From Isoetes taiwanensis (Eukaryota > Streptophyta > Lycopodiopsida > Isoetales > Isoetaceae), in contig JAJEKV010000076.1 in assembly GCA_021234155.1 (NCBI GenBank), positions 171,452 through 235,451 on the forward strand: a stretch of 64,000 nucleotides of DNA. Reading direction: 5' to 3'. The notes beneath the pieces were generated by a model. That model saw nothing but the letters and a program-made list of their open reading frames with translations, was not told where the DNA came from and searched no databases. The position numbers and the translations under genes are program-made. Positions 19,813-32,272 of this stretch are shown here, one piece after another (the stretch's first letter is position 1; the number at the start of each line of letters is the position of its first letter).

Positions 19813-20829
19813 GCAATTGAAGGAACTCCCCTTTATAAATCTTAGGAGGTGTATCACTTATGGACCTCACCGCACTGCTTGATTAATGGAACAGCTAAAG
19901 CAAGCTCCTTAACTTTTGGAATTTTAGAAATAGCTAACTCTATTTTGACTGAACTCTAACAACCAGACGTCACATGACTAAAAGTCATATTTGTTACAAT
20001 ATCAGAGTTACAATAAATAAAACTGTGGAATTAGCTCATCATAAAGAAATACTTAGAACCCGTATACACTATTCCTGCTTATATACTGAAGTTTTTGTTA
20101 TGCACATGATTCAGATTTAACAGTGCCAGCCAATTCCTCAAGAAATCCTGCTTCGCAAAGCTTTGCAATATCTTCTAGTCCATGTTCTTTTTCTGCATAT
20201 TTTAGCTTATTATTTTTGCTTGATTTCCTTATCAACATAAAGCTTATCATCAGACTGTAAGTTATCATTTTCGTTTTTACCTAAGCATATAAAAGTGTCT
20301 ACCTCACAAGTTATGCAATTGATTTCTTGTTAATGTTGGACGGATATGGCTGCTTCAAAATATTTATCACATATGAGAAAGTATTCCAATGTAAAGAGAA
20401 TGGAATAAAGCAAGTGGACTATATGGAAAGGTTCGATTTCTACATGATGAAAAAATGAGACCTCTTTTATGAAAGGTGGAATTGAAGGTATGTGTTCATG
20501 AGACAAACTTATGTATTCTTTTTTATCTTTTAGTGTGGCCTACAATGAATGGATTACGAACGCTTATGTTCAATATCAGAATTCCACCGCCCATTTCTCT
20601 CACAGTCTAGAAAATATTCTTTAGCATGAATAGAGACATGTACTTTGCCTGCATCCTTCATGTTGGATTGTTTTCATGAAGAAAACAATTGATTAACTGA
20701 TAAATAGAGTTAGGTTTTAAAGCACATGATTTCTTACTATATTAGTAAGATTAAGGCACTCTAGATCCTTCTTTCTCCTGCTACCTCATTAGTAAGACTG
20801 AGGTAGTAAGATTATTAGGGGTTTGGAGA
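19813..20829. other. Non-coding stretch upstream of the LINE relic
   Basis: AT-rich, no gene recognised. A local TACCTCATTAGTAAGACTGA/CTGAGGTAGTAAGATTATTA near-inverted pair occurs at 20781-20815. Confidence 0.5.
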
Positions 20830-22150
20830 AGCACTTGTTCTGGTGGTCCACATAAAGTTGTCTCTTGGGGTCGCGATTACAATTGGCCAAGTCGGGTCCT
20901 TAGTAGTACCCATGTTTGTATGGCATCCTTACTGCTAGCCCCACAGATCAACGTGCGTGAGCTCATTGCAATAGTTTGGAACTTTATTTGGGCGAAGGTG
21001 GCTTGGTCGAAGTGTATCCTTCCAAGATGGGCAAGTGGTCTGGGTATGATGGACTTCTTACTGCAGAGCAAAGTGCTTATTTCAAAGTTCATTTGGAGAC
21101 TCCTGAATAGTGAGGATGACTCTCCTGGTTCATGCCTTCTTAGACAAGCTCTTCGTCACTGTATCCTTCTAGGCAAGAAGGCTGTCAAACCAATCCTACC
21201 TTGGGCTTTATTTCAGACTCTGCAGCCTTTTCCAAGTGCTTCTCCATTTTTGCGTGGCTTGTTGACTGAGATGGAAGGCAAATCAGGACATCTTTTTCCG
21301 CCATGCCCCTCTATCCACACCCTATTGAGACTCCATGGTGGTGGGCACCACTACCTCCGGACCCCTCGGCACCTCCATTGGCAAAGACATCGGGTTCATC
21401 CCCTTACACGAGATGATGGGTCCTTGCGTGTGTTGTCTCTATTCAAGCATAGTATGAAGCGGGTCACCCTCTTGTCTTGGCCTGAATTTCGGGCAAAGTT
21501 CCGCGCTCTCGTTGGGATGTATCTCTATGGGAGAAGGTCGCAGAAAATTTGCCTCTTATAGTGCAAGTTGGTGTTCTTTGAAAAGGGTGCCATGGGACTG
21601 TCATGAAAATATTCACAAAGGCAAGCACTTTGTCGATCAAGATATCGCCTTCTTTTTAGCACCACGACCCCTCCGGTTGCCGGATGGGTGGCACCTCACA
21701 GTTCCACAACCCATTTTGTGTCGCGACATGGCGATGGCTTTGGGATAGGTTGCTCCACCCTAAAGTCTCTCAGATTGTAGTGGCGGGTTATCCACGTGTG
21801 CTGCGGGTTAATGCCTTTCGACATCACTATGATCCTCGTGATATCTGCAGTATACCCGCTCTCTCTTCGGGACGTTGAGACTCTTGAGCATTGTCTCTTT
21901 TATTGTTGTGGGGTTCAACCAGCGTGGTCACGGCTATAAGGTTTATTTAACAAGACATTGGACCTGCCGATGCATCCTCTTGGCGCCCTATCCCAACGCA
22001 TGACCTCCATCTAAACAAAGGGCTTCCATCTTGGTTCGATTAGCTCTTATGGTCGATATGGGAGCGTCGCCAGACACCACATCTTTCGGGCATTAATTCA
22101 TCGCGACGCGATTTTATTATGGTTGCCCGTAAAAAGATATTGATGACCTA
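20830..22150 (+). mobile_element. LINE (L1-type) 3' relic: end of reverse transcriptase and zinc-knuckle region
   Basis: The frame 20920-21561 has the pattern that follows the catalytic core in plant LINE reverse transcriptases: VCMASLLLAP, a short linker, AIVWNFIW, then VAWSKCILPRWASGLGMMDF, then a KVLISKFIWRLLNSED segment. About 300 bases further (21877-21906), in another frame, ETLEHCLFYC matches the conserved motif of the zf-RVT domain near the end of LINE ORF2. No YxDD catalytic box or endonuclease is present, so the 5' part is missing, and several frameshifts break the rest. A clear poly(A) tail is not seen. Confidence 0.75.
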
Positions 22151-22396
22151 CGAAAGTGTTCCTCCCTTGAATCGTAAATGATGGAACGCATTTGGATTCG
22201 ATATCTCAATTGATTCTTCTCGTTAGTCTCCTATTTCGGAGTAAGTACACCGTGCTCCGTGTGCTCGTGTTCTGTGGCATTTTTTTGTGCTTACGGTTAG
22301 ATGATGTGGCGTTCGAGGGAAATATCGCCATAAATACGTATATTTCCAGGTCCATCACTATACAAGTCTATCTTCATAGCCTTGTATACCATAGAT

Positions 22397-23947
22397 TGTG
22401 GCACTAGGGGGCATGACTAAGTTATTCATATAACTTAGCCAACCTTAGGTTAAGACCATTTTCCACATGGCCTTAACCTATTGGGCACCCGCCACACGGA
22501 CTTACCCTATTGGAGCCACGTGGCATAACACGTGAACCCTAACCTATAAAGGCCTAAACCCTAACCCTAGGCCTCTTTTCTGGCTCCAACAGTCCGGGAA
22601 CATTCTTCGCGCTCGAAACTCCGTTTCGAGAACCGCTTGTCGTGGGCACAAAGATAGCATGGCAGCCCCCAGAGCGTGAGCGCATCAGCAGGAGTGGGAG
22701 CTACCTCGAACACTTCAAAGACCATGGAGATGCCAGGATTGGGAGGGAGTGCTTCTGGGGCAGGTATATAGAGTAGTGCTCTTAGTAGTTCATCTGGAAG
22801 TTAGCACTCCAGATGGGTTAGCATTTCGTATCTAGAGTAGAGCCATCCTAGAACCCTTATTGAACATCTTGAACCCTAATCAAGGAACCCTAACTGTAAG
22901 TTATATATGTATGATCAGGTTAAGATGTTCTTATGATGATTATCATGATATGATATTATGTGATGTTGGTTGATCATGTTTACTCCTCTTGTATTGGGAA
23001 GGGGGGTAGAGACCTAGTAGCCATTACGTAGCATGCTCCTAGTTTAGACCCCTTAGTTCCTATTATTTGTGCATAGGAACCCACCGGGCTATGGAGGCCA
23101 TGATGTGATTCAGCACTACACAACGGGGCTAGAGGCAATGCGGAGGGAGGATCCCTGCCGAGCGGGGGCTACGGGGGATCCCATAGTGAGCTAGGCTTAT
23201 GGTCGGTCACTTCGTGTGGGCCGGGCATGGGTACGACACCTCCTGGGGCAATGGTGTCGCCCTGCCTCTCAAGAGTTGCAAGTGTTGGCTTGGCTCTTGT
23301 TTTGGGGGGTTAAGTCGGGTATGAATCGTGTGTCGCGACGATTCTCTAGCCACTCGTGGAACCTCTAGACCCCGGGAAGGGGAGATGCAACCATTCCTGC
23401 CTCCACGGACCAGGGAGATGCAACCTGGAGTAGTCCCGATGGGTGATGCCATGGGATTGCGTATCCGGAAGGCTAGAGTCATGCCAGAGCTTGATCTAGC
23501 CCATCTGCAAAGTATGCACAGGAGGGGCGGATGGAGTGGTCAACCCTAGCCATTGTCTATAGCCAGCCCCACCATTGTTATGACTCGGTCTGCTCTATCT
23601 TGAGGCCTAGCGGTCCAGTCCAACCTCCTCATGAGTCGGAGCCATGGGTAGGAGCTCTCATATTTTATGGCATATGTTTATCTTTTTTGTAGCTATGGAT
23701 ATGTGGATGGACTACCCTTCGAGGTAGTATGATGTGTTGTTATTGCTAGTTCTGACGTTGTTTATGCTTCCGCTGTGATAGGAGCCCATAGGGGAAGGGC
23801 GCGCAAGACACCTTCGTGTCCCCTTCCCGCAATTAGGTGATCCCAAAGTGCGGGATAGACGGAGGGCCCGTGCGGTCGGAGGACCGGATGGGGGATTTCC
23901 TACGGAGTGTACGGCCGGGTGCCGTATATTTTGTAGGGAGCATCACA
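22397..23947 (+). mobile_element. Single LTR of an LTR retrotransposon
   Basis: It starts TGTGGCAC and ends GCATCACA, giving the usual TG/CA termini with short inverted ends, and is followed after one base by a primer binding site. At 1551 bp it is a normal LTR size. Inside are a CCAAT-like/G-box/TATA cluster near 22510-22550 and a CCTAAACCCTAACCCTAGG telomere-like word just after the TATA box. No second LTR is found downstream in the same unit, so the element is truncated or its 3' half was lost. The exact start is my choice of the best TG and could be off by some bases. Confidence 0.7.
22510..22550 (+). promoter_or_regulatory. LTR promoter: CCAAT-like word, G-box and TATA box
   Basis: ATTGG (CCAAT on the other strand) is followed by CCACGTGG (22516-22523, a perfect G-box) and TATAAA (22545-22550), in an order and spacing typical of an LTR U3 promoter. 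Unit 2 keeps all three (TATAAA at 49496-49501). Confidence 0.55.
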
Positions 23948-23948
23948 A

Positions 23949-23960
23949 TGGTATCAGAGC
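23949..23960 (+). other. Primer binding site for initiator tRNA-Met
   Basis: TGGTATCAGAGC is the classic plant LTR-retrotransposon primer binding site, complementary to the 3' end of initiator methionine tRNA, where minus-strand DNA synthesis begins. It lies one base after the LTR end. Confidence 0.9.
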
Positions 23961-24599
23961 AATGTTCTTGGTTGACCAAGAGCTAGCCCTGACCATATCC
24001 TTGAATAGGTAGACTAACTGGCTTAGCTAATAAATGGAATGGGAATTCCAGTCTTGAACCGCGAAATGTGGGAGAAATTTTTTCCCCATTAGCAAGGTCA
24101 TAATTAGATTGAATATAGTCTAAGTGAGAAATAATATAGTCAAAAGAAACCTTCTAGTAAATTTGAGGTCAAGTTGTTCATGAACCGCACCTTTCAAGAA
24201 AAAATTGAACGAGAAATCGCTCAAAAGAAGCTTGAAAGAAAATGGCGTGAAATGACCACTACTTGGCCCAAAAGAAATTAGGAAATTATGAGAAATAGTT
24301 AGGTGATTAGGGAAAGTACCTTAATTAATAACCCATAGTTATAATAAAATTACTCTTAAGAAAAGTAGCTATTAAATCTATGGAAGCACCTCTACTCCTT
24401 AGAAATTCCCAAAGAGTAGCTTGAACCTGTCCTTTACCCTTGTAAGGCGAATTATAAACTAATCTCTGAAGCTGCCATAAGAGCGTCGATCGACTCAAAG
24501 GAGCTGCGAATAGACATAGTCGACAATTAACAGAGGCAAGATCGCTCGAAGAGGCCAGCATCAAAGAATTAAACAAGTAGCTAGGAAGGTTGGAAGCTC
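23961..24599 (+). other. Untranslated leader and start of the internal domain
   Basis: A short ATG frame at 24180-24281 (MNRTFQEKIEREIAQKKLER, then KWREMTTTWPKRN, stop) is highly charged and lies where gag would begin, but it is only 33 codons. The rest has frequent stops. A minus-strand frame at 24325-24624 shows no family resemblance. Confidence 0.4.
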
Positions 24600-25430
24600 C
24601 AGCTTGCACCAGAACGTTAAGCACTCAAGGTGGGCGGCGACAAGCAAATTCTTGAGGCCCGGCGACCTAGGCCAGATGACCTCGGCAGTAGGAGCCAACA
24701 CCAGGAAGAGCAGGTGAGGAGCAAATAGCAAGAGCAACCTCAACAACAGGAGCAACCACAACACCAGGAAGAGTAGGTGAGCAGCAAGTAGCAGGAGCAA
24801 CCTCGGAATACGAAAGCAACCCCAAAGCAGAACAACAAACAAAGAAGGGGCAATCAATCACGCGAAAAGAAAAGGAAGGAAGGGACGAGGCAAGGGAGAA
24901 GCGAGAAAGAGGCGGAAGCTAGGAAGGGGAGGGGGCGTGGTTATCGAGAACAAATGCCTGCATTTAACCGGAGGAGGATGAGCTCGAGGAGGAAAGACCA
25001 CACCAACAAGAGGAGGGAGCAAGAGGCTAAAGAAGAAGAGGAGGAGGAGGCCAAAGAACGTGACGGAGTCTCACGCCAAGCAACCATATCCAATGCAGTC
25101 CAAGGAGGGCAACATCGTGAGAAGCTACTTAAAGCTGAAGCAAGATATGGAGTACGAGAAGAAGAAGGCAGCATGCAAGATTTATCTCCCGCCAATGGAT
25201 CGACAAGGTAGCGACCGTGGTCGAAAAGCAAGCCTCCACCACCTCGACTCGACTCTCCGAAGAAGGTCCTCCATGGGCCAAACTCCCGGCACGCTCGGGT
25301 GTTTAAGGAGATTAGGCACTTTCAACAGTGTATTAATCTCCTAATAAGGAAAGCGCCATTCAAACACCTTCTTCGCTAAGTATCACGGGGAGTTCCGGAC
25401 TGATTCTGTGGTCATACCTCTAACCACCCG
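24600..25430 (+). pseudogene. Gag-like relic, rich in Gln, Glu, Arg and Lys
   Basis: The plus strand reads a Gln-rich repeat (QEQPQQQEQPQHQEE), then an Arg/Lys/Glu-rich stretch (REKKRKEGRGKGEKRERGG), then in another frame KQDMEYEKKKAACKIYL, RQWIDKV, KQASTTSTFDS and GPPWAKL, with the end VFKEIRHFQRCINLLIR best seen in unit 2. At least three frame changes and several stops interrupt it. Its place after a primer binding site suggests gag, but no CCHC zinc knuckle, protease or polymerase is present. It could also be a captured host sequence. Confidence 0.4.
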
Positions 25431-26440
25431 GGCCCCCAAGAAGAAGCCTCCGAAGTAGAGCCTCTAAAGTGAGCGAGAGCTTTTATACAAGATACCATTG
25501 TGGGTTCAAAGAGGTATACCAAGAGATCAAACTCAAATAACATCCTAAGCAGTCTTCCACTACCGATTCTAGTTGACCTAGAGTGCATTGAGTGAAAGGG
25601 CAACTAGTTGACCGTGATCGAGTTGATATTGGCTCGATTGACCATGGAAGTTGGTCTCTAGGGTAATTTGGATGATTTGGACGTATCTGAAAAAAGTGAT
25701 ACCATATTTTGAGTTTGATAGAAATTTTGGATTGGCCAAATGCTACATTTCCTCGTCATGCCTCTAATAATCATTACTTCTTTTTTTAAATATACAATTG
25801 ATTATATCTTTATTGGTTTCTTTGATCAACCATCCACCTTCTTCCATGTGGCCATCGGGTTTATGATCTCTTGTTCTCATTTTAGTCCGATCCATTTTCA
25901 TAGTGCATGCATGACTTTTGCAACTGTAGACCATCATAGAAAATGGATACAATATCATACTGATGCGCTATACTCTAAACCTTTGTAGATCACCAAAGGG
26001 ACAACTAAACTATATCCAACACGAAGATTTTGGGCAATGACTAATCCTCTTCCAGAGCCAGGGGATATGGGAATAAGAACATGAAAGGGTGTACACACAT
26101 ATTACTGAGTTGAAGGATGAACTTGTGCATTTCTTGGGTACGATCTAGGTGTACAACAAGATACTCTGCTTTGTTGTTTTGTAGCAGAGACCCTTAATGA
26201 TTGCAAGAGCATCCCCTGACAGCTCCCCAGAATTCTTGGCAAATTGGATCAAACTCAGTTTAAATGGATCCATCCCTCTCTTTTCGAACTCCCCTCCCAT
26301 CCTTCCAGAATGAACACCAAACAAATAGCACAAGAAACACATACCAATTGAATTTACAAGAAAAAAAATCAATTTCAATCTGCACATAAAGGCACATCCA
26401 GAAAGAGTAGTTTTTGGTGCTCATTTGTTGCAAGATCATA
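25431..26440. other. Non-coding stretch after the gag-like relic
   Basis: No gene or 3' LTR is found. A minus-strand 80-codon frame (26387-26145) begins with a hydrophobic stretch and is matched in unit 2 only with frameshifts. I do not recognise it. Confidence 0.45.
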
Positions 26441-26501
26441 GGCTTTTTTTTTTTTTCCGAACTCGTGATTGAAAATTTTCTTTTGAAGTTATTGTTATGA
26501 A
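26441..26501. repeat. Poly(T) tract, length-variable between units
   Basis: A run of T just after CATAGGC (26445-26456) is much longer in unit 2 (53562-53582, preceded by CTTTTGC). It lies upstream of the lysine-rich relic. Confidence 0.7.
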
Positions 26502-26870
26502 ATCAATGATTGGAAATTTGAAAGATGGGCTTCAAAACGTAATGCCTGCAAATACCAAAGACAAGTTGGCTGTAAAACATTCACTATTATCAATTATTGT
26601 TTGAAAAAAAGAGAGATATAAACAAGGATATTACTTCAAAATTGCTAAAGATACAACCAAGAAATTTATCCAAAGTTGCAGCAAAAAAAATGAAAATAAT
26701 GTCATTAAGCAAAGCAAACTTTGGGCTTTTTGGGAAGGAGGCCAAGATCAAATAGAATTGATAATTCAATCAAACATCGGGTTTATGGATTTTGGCTTGA
26801 TAATATCAAAATTCCACCAAAAGTTAGAGATTTCATGAAGAGGAGAACACAAGTAATATAATGCCTTGAT
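26502..26870 (+). pseudogene. Basic, aromatic-rich coding-like relic
   Basis: One frame reads NDWKFERWASKRNACKYQRQ, then VGCKTFTIINYCLKK. After a frameshift at an A run the next frame reads YKQGYYFKIAK, then NENNVIKQSKLWAFWEGGQD, then IELIIQSNIGFMDFG. Together they span about 120 residues with one frameshift. The unit 2 copy (53623-53992) breaks at a different place. No family is recognised. Lys/Tyr/Trp richness would suit a DNA-binding or transposon-encoded protein, but this is only a guess. Confidence 0.35.
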
Positions 26871-28974
26871 ATCTCACATGTTTGCTCTTGTATTTGGATC
26901 AATTCTATTTTGAGATTATGTTTTTCTTCTAAAATTATTTCAGGACTTTCTTAGTATATTTCAAAGGCAATTTTTGTTGACCTATTAATGAATCCACATG
27001 GTTTTCATGAAATGTATTGCATCTCAGTATTTTGGCAGCAGCAGCCTTGCAGTCATGTACGATTAGGTACTTTTTAGACTTAAATCCCATTATGTTTACA
27101 TGTACTTGAATATTACATTTACATCCATCTATTTAAATGTACTTTGAGATAATGAAGCCAAACAATAACATCCTGCATTTTGAATCTTGCATTTGGTCAG
27201 GAAAGCTTACAATCTCTATTCAAAGCTAGAAACAAACAAAAAACAAGCATAAATAACTCAGTCTAGACTCAGAGTCCCTTTTTCCCTTTCCAAGTGCGAC
27301 ATATTCTTCTCCTTGTTCTTGCAAAACCAGAATGATGAAGTAAGCGTCCAGACTAACATCAACAGCTCGGTAGTTGTTCTTGCATCTAAAAAGCAGATGA
27401 TAACCCCGGTTATGGATTGGTTGTGGATGAAGAAATCCGAAGGCTTGCTTGCAGAGAAAGATGGTAGGCTAGTGTCGGATCGCATGTCTCTGTAGCAGCA
27501 TAACCCTAAATAAGCTTGCATTAAACCGTTTCGGATTGACTGCTGCTTTGCTCTCAAGTAAACCAGTTCTACTCCAACCTCTTGAAACCACTATCTTGGT
27601 TCCACTCCTCCGCAACCTTGCAAGCTCGCCCTACCCCTTTTTATACGAAACCAAAGAGCCTTTCAAACTTGCAAGAGAAGCTTCTAGACACTTTTAGAAT
27701 GCAGAGAGGCCCTCTAGAAACTCCAAATTAGGTCCTAGAACGAAAGGAAGCTTCTCGATGCTTCCTAAACTTTTTGAAGCTTACATGTGTTTACCATCCG
27801 AGGGTCTGAGATGTGCCATGTAGCATCACCTTGGCTATCGATGGGGCGTGACTTACAGACACTATTTTTCTTATTATATAGGAGGAGTATTATATAGGAG
27901 GAGGATTATACTATTCTAACATTTTCCATTTTCTCATTTCTCTGTTCACCATATTTACAACGATGTCATAGACAATTTTGGCTATCTTTCAAATATTTCC
28001 TTTCACTGCACTATTTTCTAATTATATAGGATACAAGAATTTAGCACGGCCATGAGCTGGAGCCCCATGCACCCCTGGGACCGAACTGAAGTGCGCGATT
28101 TGGAGAGGGACGAGCATCGATCCTTACATTCCAATAGCAAAGAAAGTTGTGATAGTAAAGGTGTTAAATATTCTTACATTGCAATCATGATCTAGTTCTG
28201 GCCAACAATCATCTGCCCCAATTCCATATAAAGGGTCCAATTGCCAAAGCCCTTAACATTGAAAGATAGTTACCGATGTTTATGTATTAGTGTCCATCAA
28301 ATGCAAGACCAATTTTGACTATGGCATCAGCAACACATTACATGCAAACTGTGTAAAACATCATTGGACTATGAGCGAGGATTACTGTATAGTCCTTTGA
28401 CAGCTTTATTTAAGCTCCAATATATGCATGGAAAAGGCTAAAATGTAAAGTTAAGGTTTTGTGATTCAAAAATTAGATGTTGGACAGGTAAGGTTATCGA
28501 TTCCGCCGCCGAGGTCGATAACCAAAAATGCGATATCGAGGTTGTATGCGTCGAGGCTAGAAATTTGGCACGTAATGGGGCAAGCCCGCCAGGGCGAAGG
28601 CCAGGCCACCGAGGCCTTACGTGCCAAATATATGGCCAAGGACATACAACCGAGGCCACGATTTTAGCCGCCTCCGAGATCAAGACTCGGCGGTTTTGGC
28701 GGCCTATGGCAAAACTCTATTCATATGCATCGGCCTACATCTCCGGAAGGGCGATGACACCTAGGAGCCAACGGTTCAATTAAGAAGCTAGCTGCAAACG
28801 GAACAAAAATTGATGCTATGGTGGCAAAGATTATGCAAGCAAGCATGTGAAGTCGCCACATACAAACGGGGCAAATGCTCTCCATGTCTTCTCAAAAATA
28901 CAGTTCGGAAAAGCCATTCCAAAATGTAATTAAAAAAAAAAAAAAAAAAAAAAATAATTGTTAATATATAGGAA
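26871..28974. other. Unit 1/unit 2 junction region, non-coding
   Basis: The end of unit 1 passes into the start of unit 2 at 27173 without any inserted bases, short repeat or element boundary. The phase of the repeat is therefore arbitrary. The content from 27173 onward repeats 1-1790, including the poly(A) tract (28932-28954). Confidence 0.6.
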
Positions 28975-29340
28975 GGGAAGGAGGAAGCCAAGCCATCCAA
29001 GAAAGATCCTCTATCAAGATCTTGTTGAAATTGTTGTGACTCAAACAACAATTTATTGGATGGAATAGGTCTTCGCCTTCGGCTATGTCCCTGCAAGCTC
29101 CCAAAGAAACTCGACGATGTATTCTCGTGAAAGAAATTCACAAATTTTCTACCTCAAAAGCCAAGCCATCCAAGATAGATCCTTTATCAAGATCCCTTTG
29201 AAATTGTTGTGACAGATTAAGTTTGTCTATCTCCATCGTTTCAATAATTTCTTCTTTCCATCCCCTATTTCTTAGCCTTTCTGCAATGTCCTGCAAATAA
29301 CCATTTGACTCAAACAATGATTTATTGGATGGAATAGATC
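28975..29340 (-). pseudogene. Duplicated-motif relic, unit 2 copy
   Basis: Counterpart of 1790-2144. The minus strand reads LLFESQQFQQDLDRGSFLDG in one copy and a frameshifted version in the other (AAGATCCCTTTGAAATTG where unit 1 has CAGCATCCTGTTGAAATTG). The break coincides with CAG and CTG triplets. Confidence 0.35.
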
Positions 29341-29617
29341 TTCAGCTTGTAAGAAGCAAAGAAAATCTTCTGCTTCAACAAAAAACAAAATTCTCACGCC
29401 CACTCTAGAGATCAAGACTCGAGTAGTTTTGGCAGTCTATGGCACAGCGGTATGGTAAGATGCCTAGGTAGATAGATATTTTGAAGATAGATATTCTTCT
29501 GTTGAGTAAATGAAGTCCACAGTTTTTCTAAGTGGATAAAAACCTATGCTAGATCTAGACAAAGCTTCTGCATTTCTGATCGTAGGTTCAACCGTAACCC
29601 TCATGTTTTGTGCCTTA

Positions 29618-30051
29618 GGACTATGGTAGGTGGCACTAGGATGGTGAGGCTAAAAAGCCATGCCCCTAGAGTTGCCCCTAGGACCTAGACTTCCTAAGGC
29701 GGGATTAAATCCTGTCTATAAAGTGTGCATGTAAGGCAAAAGTTTTATCCAACGGATGTGTGGTGAGTTGGTATAGGCCTAGTAATGCCAAAATAAATGT
29801 ACATTTGGTCATGGGTTCAAATTTTGCCAGTTTCATTTATATTTGGAAGTTGGTTACTAGGGGTATACGATGATGATCCCTGACGTGGTAGAACTTAAAA
29901 GCCTATCGTCAGGTAGAACTCCTATATGCGTCCTCCACTTTGGTTGTCGCAAGACTGTGGGATAAACTAGCTAGTCTGTACAAGATTAGTCTAGTATGGA
30001 CCTTAAATAAAATAATAAAAAATCAATGGGACTATGGTAGGTGGCACTAGG
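29618..30051 (+). mobile_element. SINE-like element, unit 2 copy
   Basis: Counterpart of 2461-2877, with the 24-bp word at both ends (29618-29640, one base short, and 30028-30051). It carries a small local duplication of a CCTAT(C/A)-GTAGAACT segment (29905-29925) not seen in unit 1. Confidence 0.5.
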
Positions 30052-30425
30052 CAAGCAACCCTGAATGTTACCAACATGCCCAACACACTTAAGACACCTT
30101 ATGCAATTCGTAATTATTATATTTAAGAAGTTAGAAGTGACCTGTATGCAACAGGATCATAGGACATACTCACGGGGAGACCCAAAAAACTCAGGGATTA
30201 GACATGCTTCTAAGAGGAGAAGGAGAAGGAGAATAATGATTGAAGCGCTTTACTTAGGGACATCTTTATACCTAGGGATGAATGAACTCACGCATTCAAA
30301 ATTTATGACAAACCTGGCAGATGATTAGTTTAAATTTGTTGGTTGAATTGGTCAATCCAAAAATAAAATTATGCCAGAAAGAAATTGATCAACTTCATGT
30401 CTATGAAGAATAACACTGAACCCAA
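30052..30425. repeat. Dispersed ~380-bp duplication, copy A in unit 2
   Basis: Counterpart of 2878-3260. It differs near the middle (AATAATGATTGAAGCGCTTTA against AATAACAGTGAAGCACTTACT). Confidence 0.8.
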
Positions 30426-30432
30426 AACCAGT

Positions 30433-30888
30433 AAGCAAAAAAGCCATGCCCTAGAGTTGCCCCTAGGACCTAGACTTCCTAAGGCGGGATTAAATCCTGC
30501 CTACAAAGTGTGCATGTAAGGCAAAAGTTTGCCGAACAGATGTGTGATGAGTTGGTATAGGCCTAATAATGTCAAAATAAATGTACATTTGGTCATGGGT
30601 TCAAACCTTGTCAGTGTCATTTATAATTGGAAGTTGGTTACTATGACGTGGTAGCCTCCACTTTGGCTGCCGCAAGGCTATGGGATAAACTAGCTAGTCT
30701 GTACAACATTAGTCTAGTATGGACCTTAAACGAAGTAATGAAAAATCAATGGGACTATGGTAGGTGGCACTAGGATGGTGAGGCTAAAAAGCCATGCCCC
30801 TAGGACCTAGACTTCCTAAGGCGGGATTAAATCCTGCCTACAAAGTGTGCATGTAAGGCAAAAGTTTTGCCCAACGGATGTGTGGTGA
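30433..30888 (+). mobile_element. Partial SINE-like copies in tandem, unit 2
   Basis: Counterpart of 3264-3719, with the same order and the same truncation point in GTGTGGTGA. Confidence 0.5.
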
Positions 30889-32272
30889 ACCCTAAAATCG
30901 AAGAACACTAAATCGACAATTCCACTAGCCGTAGCTCCAACTTTGTTCTAGAATTGCCCAAATTCCTGAAAATCACTAGGGATTAGCTTTCTACCGATTT
31001 TGGCCTGCATTAGCTCGATTTTTAGGTTCTGATAGTTCAGATTTTTATTGTCCATGCATCGTTGCGAGTGTTTTTCACAAATCTGGCTCCATTCTGCGCG
31101 AATCTACTAATGAATCGTTCTAAACCGAGCACCCGTTGAAGCAGCAAGAACCGTAATTTTTTTTGTTCGACATTTTTTTGCAACGTGGCTTCGACGTGGC
31201 GATGGCCAAGATCTTGGTCAACCCCCGACCAAAAGCAGGTTGCTTGCCAGTTTCGGAGAAAAAGAATGTCAAAATCTTGAGAAAAGCACAAAACTCTATT
31301 CATATGCATCATTCTACATCTCTGGAAGGGCAATGATTTTCAATTAAGAAGCTAACTGCAAACAGAACAGAAATTGATGCTATGGTGGCGGCGTTCTGCA
31401 AGAAAGCACGTGAAGCTGGCACATACAAACGAGGCAAATGCTATCCACGTCTTACCGAAAAGTCACTAATTCCAAAAAATCTTTTTTGCTAGTAATCATA
31501 TATATCGGAAGAATTATACTATTCTAACATTTTCCATTCTCATTTCTCTATTCACCATATTGTTCACCATATTTACAACCATGTTATAAACAATTTTGGA
31601 AATATTTCCTTTCAATGCAAAATGTGATGGCCGTTTCATGTCTATAATGACACTTTCCTTAAGCCTCAAATAAGAGAGAGAAAATATGCCCCATTATTTT
31701 CTGCTCTTAAATTCTGGTGATTTTTTAAGAATCTCCATGTAGAAAGTTATAATCACTTTACTATGAACAGAGCAGTATCCAAGTGCAGTACTCAAGTCAC
31801 TCCAGCAAACATCTTCATGTTAGTGCAATGAAATCCAGGAATAGAATGTTTGAACAAACACATGGACAACATGATTATCTATGCAGCCAACTAAGACTCA
31901 CGTAGGAGAGCTAATTGCAAATATATATTGATGCTCAAAAGTCACATCCTGCAAAATGCAAAAAGTAACAAGAGTCATGCAAATGAGCTCAATGAAGTGC
32001 CCAACATAATATCATTGACATAAAGAAAGAGGCAAACAAAGTAGATAACATGAACTTAGACTAAGACAGCCTAGTAACTCTGGGAGCATAGATATTTGTC
32101 CAAGGTCTTACATTAAGTATGCAAACTGGCTGCCATTGGCACTGTCTCCTCCTTAGCCATTACAACCAACCTCCATTGAGTAAAGAATTGAAAATATTAG
32201 TGGAGAAACTTCCTATTGCGTATGGTAAAAATTTTAACATGCCCCCATCAATATTCACCTCACTTCAGAATC
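30889..32272. other. Non-coding stretch, unit 2
   Basis: Counterpart of 3720-5080. No gene is recognised. It is the most conserved part of the array between units 1 and 2, with only scattered single differences. Confidence 0.55.

Larger units (their letters stand above)
1..27172. repeat. Unit 1 of a ~27.1-kb head-to-tail tandem array
   Basis: The sequence from base 1 recurs at 27173 and again at 54291 in the same order and orientation, so the period is 27172 bases here. The match begins at the first base of the window, so the start given is only the window edge and the array probably continues upstream. This unit contains the 1541-bp repeat insertion (11496-13036), the MITE (13828-14375) and a 48-bp duplication (6548-6643), none of which I find in unit 2. 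It lacks about 520 bp present in unit 2 at 46265-46785. Confidence 0.97.

Noticed and set aside
20877-21092. Minus-strand frame over the LINE relic
   Set aside because: It is the shadow of the reverse-transcriptase frame on the plus strand.
22552-22570. Telomere-like CCTAAACCCTAACCCTAGG
   Set aside because: Only about two and a half repeats inside an LTR leader. Not an interstitial telomere array.
24561-24861. Leucine-rich minus-strand frames over the gag-like relic
   Set aside because: They are the antisense reading of a Gln/Glu-rich repeat, where CAGCAG-type DNA reads as LLLL.
26145-26387. Minus-strand frame considered as an RNase H fragment
   Set aside because: None of the four catalytic acidic positions could be placed, and the resemblance is only a short helix-like GDALAIIKGL.
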